From the NCBI GenBank assembly GCA_036346205.1, contig JARFJB010000003.1, positions 1,262,501-1,326,500 of the forward strand: a stretch of DNA of 64,000 nt, in the 5' to 3' direction. Position 1 is the stretch's first letter; each line of letters starts with the position of its first letter. The translations under genes were made by a program, and so were the position numbers. Source of the stretch: Vesta saturnalis (lineage: Eukaryota; Arthropoda; Insecta; Coleoptera; Lampyridae). Below, in pieces: positions 57,859 to 64,000 of the stretch. Under the pieces are notes generated by a model. It saw only the letters and a list, made by a program, of their open reading frames with translations, was not told where the DNA came from and ran no database searches.

Positions 57859-60570
57859 CGGGGTGGTGCGTTAGTGTGACAAAGTCCCATATCTCCTTTA
57901 TTTAAAGAAAAAAATTAAATACAAAAGTTGTAAGATATGTTCTGGTGCATATTCCAAAAATATTTTTAATTATATAGGGTAGATCATAAAGGCTTAGAAG
58001 TAATTTTAATGTTTTTTTTAAAATAGAAAACCCTATATATTATTACATATTTAGATTCTACATACAATTTTAGACACATTTTATGTATAATGTCCTAACC
58101 GTTTTTGACAAATTTCAAATTTTTTGTCAAAAATGACGTTTGCAGGCCAAAACATAGGTGGAAATCTTTTCTAAACGAAGCCTTTATCAATTAGTTATGG
58201 TTGGTTTCCTTGGAAATGGGGACCTACTCTAATGGGCGGTATTGATATTTTTGTAATACATTTATACAGGGTGATCAAAAATAGACAATAAAAAGTAGAT
58301 TCAAAAAAACCTATAAAATAATTTATTTTAAATGGAAACCCCCTATTTTTTTAATTCTATCTTATTTAGCATTAAAAATAAGGGCGACTTTGTATAAGAG
58401 TGTATATTCCAAAAAATTGTAGTTTTTGAAATAATGACAATTTAACATTTTTTTATTGTAAAAAGGCTATACGGCTTTCAAGTTTTGTTGTTAGTTGGCT
58501 GTGACGGCGAGGCGTGGCATATAAAAATAATAGAGATCATCAGAAACGTCATTACTTATTGTCAGTTGATAATTTGTGTGGTGCATTAGTGTATTTTATA
58601 GCAAATTGATTTAAAACTTGAATTAAAATTGTATATAATGAATTTTTCGCAAGTCGAGATGATTGATATGATTTTTGTTTTGGGAGCTAGTGATAAGAAT
58701 ACGCTCTTAGCAAGAAGACTGTATCAACAACGGTTTCCAGAGAAACGGCAACCTGAAAGAAGGGCATTTGAAAAGCTTTTGGAGCGTTTTGAAAGAACTG
58801 GCAATGTGTTATATGAAAAAAATACTAGGGAGAAACGTGCACAAACTGAGGAAAATCAATTAAATGTACTATTAACAGTTACCGAAAATCCATATATTGG
58901 ACAACGACCCATTTCTCAGCAGGTTGGTGTGGAACGACGTACGGTAAAGCGGATATTGAAGTCTCAAAAAATGCACCCCTATCACATTCAACTACTTCAA
59001 GAGTTGGTTCGTGAAGATTATCAAAGACGACTGGAATTTTGTCAATGGGCTCAAAACAAAATAAACCAACAAAGAAATGTTGTTCATTTGATTTTATTTA
59101 CAGATTAGGCCACATTTCACAGAAACGGAAGTGTAAACAGACACAATTTTCATTACTATTCTAACGAAAATCCACATTTTGTAAGATATACTTCTCAAAC
59201 TAGATGGTCTTTAAATGTTTGGGGAGGTGTTGTCGGTAATCATGTAATTGGACCATATTTTTTTTATCAACGAGTAAGAGAGGAAGTATAATTAGACTTT
59301 CTGCAAAACCATCTACCTAATTTGTTGCGTCAAGTGCCACAGGATACGCAACAAGAAATGTGGTTTCTTCATGATGGGGCCCCAGTACATCATACAGGTC
59401 CGATAATAACTTTTTTAAATGCTAGATATCCAGAATGTTGGATTGGGAGGGGAGGGCCTGCTGCTTGGCCTGCTAGATCCCCATATCTTACTAAAATGGA
59501 CTTTAGCATATGTGAGTACGTCAAAGAGCAGGTTTATAAAATACCGCCTACAAGAAAGGAAGACATGAAGATTAGGATTAGAAACTGTTTTCAAAACATT
59601 AGTGTTGAAATGTGTAGAAATTTAAGCAGCGAATTTGAGAGACGTATTGCATTGTGTATTCAAGAAAGAGGCGGACATTTCGAACAACTTATTAGGTAGT
59701 ACGTATTTGACGTGCTTCTAGTACTTTTATCTGTATAATTAGTTACAGGTTTAGTTACATTAGAGGTGTTGTTTATGATTAGGATTAGGACATAATTTCT
59801 TGAATTAAAAAAATATTGTCTTTACTTTAAGTTCGTTTAATAAAATAATTATTTATATGGGGTTCAATAAATTGCAATATTTCGATCTGAAGTGCTCGAT
59901 TTTTTTTTGTTTCGCCGCGACCCGCCGTCACGGCCAACTAACAAGAAAACTTGAAAGCCTTTTGACAATAAAAAAATGTTAAATTGTCATTATTTCTAAA
60001 ACTACAATTTTTTGGAATATACACTCTTATACAAAGTCACCCTTATTTTTAATGCTAAATAAGATAGAATTAAAAAAAATAGGGGGTTTCCATTTAAAAA
60101 AATGACTTAATGGGTTTTTTTGAATCTACTTTTTATTGTCCATTTTTGATCACCCTGTATGAATGTATTACAAAAATATCAATACAGCCCATTAGAGTAG
60201 TTCCCCATTTCCAAGGAAACCAACCATAACTAATTGATAAAGGCTTCGTTTAATAAAGATTTCCACCTATGTTTTGGCCTGCAAACGTCATTTGTGAAAA
60301 ATTTGAAATTTGTCAAAAACGGTTAGACTTAGGTATAGGACATTATACATAAAATGTGTCTAAAATTGTATGTAGAATCTAAATATGTAATAATATATAG
60401 GGTTTTCTATTTAAAAAAATTTAAAATTACTTCTAAGCTTTTATTGTATAATTAAAAATATTTTTGGAATATGCGCCAGAACATATCTTACAACTTTTGT
60501 ATTTAATTTTTTTTTGTATCTCTTTAAATAAAGGAGATATGGGACTTTGTCACACTAATGCGCCACCCTG
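57859..60570 (+). mobile_element. mariner-like element E with three stacked inverted-repeat layers
   Basis: Outer ends CGGGGTGGTGCGTTAGTGTG and the inverse of CAGGGTGGCGCATTAGTGTG, left TA at 57857-57858. A second layer begins at 57975 (TAGGGTAGATC) and ends near 60446. A third begins at 58267 (CAGGGTGATCA) and ends at 60157. Each inner layer is flanked by TA in mirror-image sequence. One transposase gene lies in the core. Confidence 0.85.
58638..59699 (+). pseudogene. DUF4817-type mariner-like transposase, two premature stops
   Basis: MNFSQVEMIDMIFVLGASDK, then ERFERTGNVLYEKN, QRPISQQVGVERRTVKRILK (helix-turn-helix, about residues 95-115), ending LILFTD followed by TAG at 59106-59108, directly after the first catalytic Asp. 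In the same frame it continues ATFHRNGSVNRHNFHYYSN, LNVWGGVVGNHVIGPYFF, a second stop (TAA, 59289-59291), then WFLHDGAPVHH (second catalytic Asp), WIGRGGPAAWPARSPYLTKM then DFSICEYVKE (third Asp), and ends GGHFEQLIR. No frameshift over 354 codons, so this is the best preserved transposase of its kind here. Confidence 0.9.
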
Positions 60571-62200
60571 GATCTACATGTAGGTTGAAAGTTAAAAATA
60601 GATATCTCGCTTATCTTTCAAGGTAACTACGCACTGTTTCATATCATTTTAAAGCAAATTTCGCTCCCTTTCAAATAAAGTAAGAGTATGTGTATGTTAT
60701 ACCAACAATACGAGCAATGTTTTCAATTTCCAGAAAAACTGGAAGTAGTGTTTGCATCGGGATAATATCATTTCATTAGCGCAAATGAACAAAGTTTATT
60801 TCCAAAATCCCAAGTTTGTAACCAAAATAGTTAGAAAGTTATGACAATATCACTATTAAATATTTGAAAATTCATATCTCCTATACTAGTAGCTTTAGAA
60901 GAAGCAAGTTAGTTGCATTTATAAGAGTGGCTGGTTGCCTACAACATATAAAAATACAAAAAAAATGCTTGGAGATATTTTTGAATAAATCAATTTAGAA
61001 TAATTCCTTAAGTTTGACGCTTAAATATAGGCAAATCTATATCATAATTTATTACGTAATGAATCTCTTTAAAGAACTTTTATTCTCGCCTTTATTTAAC
61101 TACGCATATCTATTTCCAATTATTTTATATCTTGAACGGTATCGGTAATATAAATTTCTAAAAAAAAATGTATATGTCTGTAAATGCGGCCATATTCAAT
61201 TTGGAAAGTTTTAAAACATTGGAAAAAATTGAATTTCATGCAAGTTATTGATGACCTGAATTTCAATCTTCTATGTTAAAATTTGAAAATTTGCCCCCAA
61301 AATAACACTTATTTTCACCCTCTGTATACCTTTACCGTTTAAAAGCTTGTTTTGTCGTAGGGCTTCATTTCAAATTTCATCAAAATCGTTCGTATTGTTT
61401 TCTAAAATTTATTTTTTCGGGTTCCGGGAGTCTTAAAACATCAAAATAACGGAAGTTATTTTTTCGATTTTGTTTCGACCGCAATACTTTCTTGTTTAGC
61501 AAGAAAGTAAAAATTGGTAAAAATTTGGTTTTTATTTTAGGTATAGGGCATGTCAGATACTTTCATATTGATTTTCAAAGGAGAATTCACTAGTGACATA
61601 AAAAATGGTGGTTTCCATTTGAAACAAATGAGTTTTTTTAACACCTCAGAAAATCATTTTTATCTCTACAATAACTTCCACGGTACACTAATTTCTTTGA
61701 CACCGTGTACGTTTAAAAAATGTTGAAATAATGCGAATAACTCGAAAACCGCTGAATCTAGGGATATGAATTACGTGTCAAATGTACGCAAAATTTTACG
61801 AGTTATTCGATGGTGCGAAAATATACACTGTTTTCCATTTAAACAAAATCAAGTTTGGTTCACCACGCGTTTCTGAATCACCCTGTATATATGAAAATAT
61901 TTTTAAAATGTGCACTTTTAGTCTATTTGGGAAGGTTGCTCACACTTTTTCGGACAAGTAGTCTGGGAGCTCATAATCGGACAATTACACACTAAATGGA
62001 CACCAAGTATAATTAAAACTATACAAAAGGATATTTCGTAAATTATTAATAGAATTTAAAATTATTGCGGGATAATAAGAAATTAATTAGCATTTCTGTG
62101 TAAAAGTCGTTTTTTCGTGTTACAAGTGTGGTGCAGTGAATCTAGTTTTGATTTTTTTTAAGCCAACTAGTGTTTGAAATTTGAAACTGGCTCTAGTTAA

Positions 62201-62568
62201 CCGAGTTGGTAGCGTAGTGGTGACACAACCTGCTTAGCATTCGGGAGGTAATGGGTTCAATTCCCGTTACCGTCTACCTTGTTTGAGGTTTTTTCGGGGG
62301 GTTTTGCTCATACACATGTGGCAGCATGGTCACTGCATATATACACACCATGTGCGGCTACTTAGACGAATGCTGGGGTAGTATTTTCTCTCTCAGAACC
62401 CTAACTCCGTTCCTTCCGATCCTATCCTGACCAAACCCATCCTTAATCCCACCATTGATATATACGTAATGTATGTATGTATGCTGGGAATCCATGATTG
62501 TGGCTGAAGGAGCTCGGAAAGCTCGAGCAGCCTGCCCTGAGAATGAAATACGTGGTCTTTTCCTTTTG
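62201..62568 (+). mobile_element. SINE copy 3, full length 368 bp with pol III boxes
   Basis: CTCTAGTTAA at 62191-62200 and 62569-62578. The tRNA-like head begins CCGAGTTGGTAGCGTAGTGG (A box at 62210-62220) with the B box GGTTCAATTCC at 62254-62264. The body has CATACACATGTGGCAGCATG and ACTTAGACGAATGCTGG; the tail is GAATGAAATACGTGGTCTTT. The left arm keeps the empty site at 54906-54914. Confidence 0.95.
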
Positions 62569-63226
62569 CTCTAGTTAAATAATATTTTCCTCTCTGTCTT
62601 ACTGATACATAAGGAATTTTAATCACAAAATCATTTATTGTAACTTAATTATAAGACTTACAATATTGGTGCACTGATATCAAATGCTCTATTTATCAAG
62701 ACGAATCTATTGGTATCAAAATATCCGTATTTCAGTGGTCTTTTATTTTCCATAAGATAGAAGCATAGTTCTTTAACAATAATGTAGTCAAAGTCAAGGC
62801 AATCAGATTTTGAGAATGGAAGTTAAAATTTTATCAAAATTTCTCGAAAACGTTTGAAGTTAATGTAAAGATAATCACTGCATTATTTTTTTCTGAACAA
62901 CCTATTTATTTAACATTTTTGTCGAAACTAATTAGGGGATCCAATATTTGATGATTTTAATTACATACATGTTAAATGCCTATGTCTCCAAAACTGATTG
63001 ACACAGGGTATATGACAAGCAATGAGATTACACATACGTTAAATATGTTCTACGGACACAAACCCAAACGACGGAAATAGGTGCCTACGAATTGAATTTT
63101 TTCCACGTGTCAACAAACCCAGAAGCTGCAAATTCAAGAAAATTTCAAACAAGGCCCTCCGTTCGTTTATCGTACCAGCTTTTAGGTACTGTTGTTACAA
63201 TTCAGTTTTTCCAGAAAGTAAAATAA

Positions 63227-64000
63227 AATGGCGTCAGATCTTTCAAACGTGGATTTTACTAAAGTTTTTGGAGAACTTACGACCGTTCTCAAATCAATTC
63301 AAGAAACGCAATAGTTAATGATTACACACAATAAAAAAAACAAGCAATTACGAAAAAACATGTACATCCTTATGAAACAATGAGTCTTTCCTACCTACAG
63401 TGCCTGGACAATCACCTAAAGTTACGCGGAATACACAATGAAAGCCCGAATAAAGATAGTCTGTGTTCAAATTTTAATAGGGTGTTTAAGCCTGAAAATT
63501 TACTAAACGTTAACTAAACTAACTGCGCTCGACTTACCCAGTTCAAAAGATTACGACTATTTCATAAAATTGCTAAAAGAACAGCTTTCTCCTCAAGAAA
63601 GCGTTATTGCACATTAGCATGATCAGCATGAGGGAGAAACGTTTCCAAATTAGTCGCTGAATTAAAAAAGATGACAATTTACTGTGAATTCACCTGTTCG
63701 GAATGTAGTAAGTCGATGGTTAATACGCACCTTCGAACGCAATTTATACGAGGGAGATGGAACAGCGAAATACGTGAGACTATTACAACCAAAATCTACA
63801 GTTACATTCGACGAAATCGTAAGAATTGCGCAATCGATTGAAATTTCGAAAAAATAATCAATACGAATGCAATGTTCGAATTACAATTCAACGAATTCAA
63901 TCAGGAAATACACTCCTAAGAAACTGTCAGTACGACAACTCAGAAAAAATTCAAACAGACTCCTAGAATTGCTGGAAAAGACACCCATAAAACAAACGCT
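63227..64000 (+). pseudogene. Gypsy (Ty3) retrotransposon gag, start of element, runs past window end
   Basis: MASDLSNVDFTKVFGELTTV starts at 63227, with a stop after about 28 codons. In other frames come EQLSPQESVIAH, EGETVSKLVAELKK (63630), YCEFTCSEC, NTHLRTQFIRGR and TFDEIVRIAQSIE, the order found in insect gypsy-type gag proteins. Broken by several stops and frameshifts. 63010-63226 is probably its 5' leader; no LTR boundary was found. The remainder lies beyond the window. Confidence 0.7.

Larger units (their letters stand above)
57620..61505 (-). repeat. Repeat family Z, inverted copy split by element E
   Basis: The two halves 57620-57856 and 60580-61505 are together the reverse complement of 47578-48590, ending in the same hairpin CTTTCTTGTTTAGCAAGAAAG (61484-61504). 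Element E interrupts it at CCTACATA. Confidence 0.8.
55537..61885. mobile_element. Palindromic mariner-like layer F2, inside F1
   Basis: Starts CAGGGTGATTCAGAAAACGT after TA (55535-55536) and ends GAATCACCCTG before TA (61886-61887). Flanks are ATTTTCATA and TATGAAAAT, again an exact dyad centre. Arms continue to about 56022 and 61512. The interior is occupied by two later elements and repeat Z. Confidence 0.75.
55414..62007. mobile_element. Palindromic mariner-like layer F1
   Basis: Starts CAGGGTGTCCATTTAGTGTG after TA (55412-55413) and ends with the inverse before TA (62008-62009). Flanks are TTTTAATTA on the left and TAATTAAAA on the right, so the site was the dyad centre of an outer palindrome. 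Its own arms run to 55534 and 61888. No protein of its own. Confidence 0.75.
54320..62770. repeat. Large interrupted inverted repeat
   Basis: Outer arms 54320-54910 and 62575-62770 pair (TATGCTTCTATCTTATAGAA with its inverse; AATGATTTTGTGATTAAAAT with its inverse). Inner arms 55315-56022 and 61512-62105 pair. Between them, 54916-55314 on the left and 62106-62190 on the right have no partner. Each arm holds a SINE at a different place. The centre is filled by further elements. Confidence 0.8.
45918..63009 (-). mobile_element. Host mariner-like element of the whole nest (outermost layer)
   Basis: Left end region 45918-46150 and right end region 62780-63009 are diverged inverted copies: AATCAGTTTTGGAGACATAG at left, CTATGTCTCCAAAACTGATT at right, then GTTAAATAAACAATTGTCTC facing its counterpart. 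The single minus-strand transposase is split 7 kb apart (53955-54273 and 46230-46976). Removing the inserted layers would leave an element of roughly 1.6-2 kb. Right flank is TA. The left border is not sharp. Confidence 0.65.

Overview
The window is animal nuclear DNA, most likely from an insect and perhaps a beetle. It is AT-rich, has spliceosomal introns (three measured introns are 44, 46 and 105 bp), and is full of mariner-type elements, APE-type LINEs, a Penelope element, a tRNA-derived SINE, a MULE and a gypsy gag. Only two cellular genes are visible. One is the 3' part of a sphingosine-1-phosphate phosphatase gene (SGPP, plus strand, 1-235, 282-454, 24708-25125). The other is PIH1D1 (minus strand, 33276-34015 and 33135-33170), whose first exon was not found. 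A truncated, intron-retaining PIH1D1 pseudogene lies at 25311-25800, tail-to-tail with SGPP.

The last SGPP intron (455-24707) is 24.25 kb of transposon debris. In order it holds two LINE fragments, one split by a SINE that is itself split by a 1.3-kb mariner; a foldback repeat; a decayed Mutator-like/YqaJ element gene; a LINE; mariner-like elements at 12.7, 15.5 and 23.1 kb; an inverted pair of tRNA-like sequences; a second YqaJ relic; and an RTE-like LINE. From 25.8 to 33 kb lie an RTE fragment, a degenerate repeat rich in TGACCT, a 3-kb LINE and a further RT fragment.

From 34.5 to 46 kb come three mariner-like elements with inverted repeats of about 0.4-0.6 kb (two of them bordered by TA microsatellites on both sides), a SINE piece, a tandem duplication and a Penelope-like element with a possible hammerhead ribozyme.

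The last 18 kb look like one large nest. A mariner-like element (about 45918-63009) has its transposase cut in two by element A (46977-53950, 4-bp target duplication TAAA). Element A is cut by a FLYWCH/MULE transposon (50341-53860, 8-bp duplication TTCACATC, ends made of repeated GAAAAAATACCCC units). On the other side, 54320-62770 is a large inverted repeat carrying one SINE in each arm at different sites; each arm preserves the empty site of the other's SINE. Inside are more mariner-like layers. A gypsy gag begins at 63227 and runs out of the window.

The most unusual pattern is recursive. At five or more places a mariner-like layer sits at the TA in the exact dyad centre of an outer palindrome, giving palindromes inside palindromes. 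It could reflect repeated targeting of palindrome centres, selective survival of palindromes that gained a spacer, or inherited composite terminal repeats. The sequence alone does not decide. All translations and repeat matches were made by eye.
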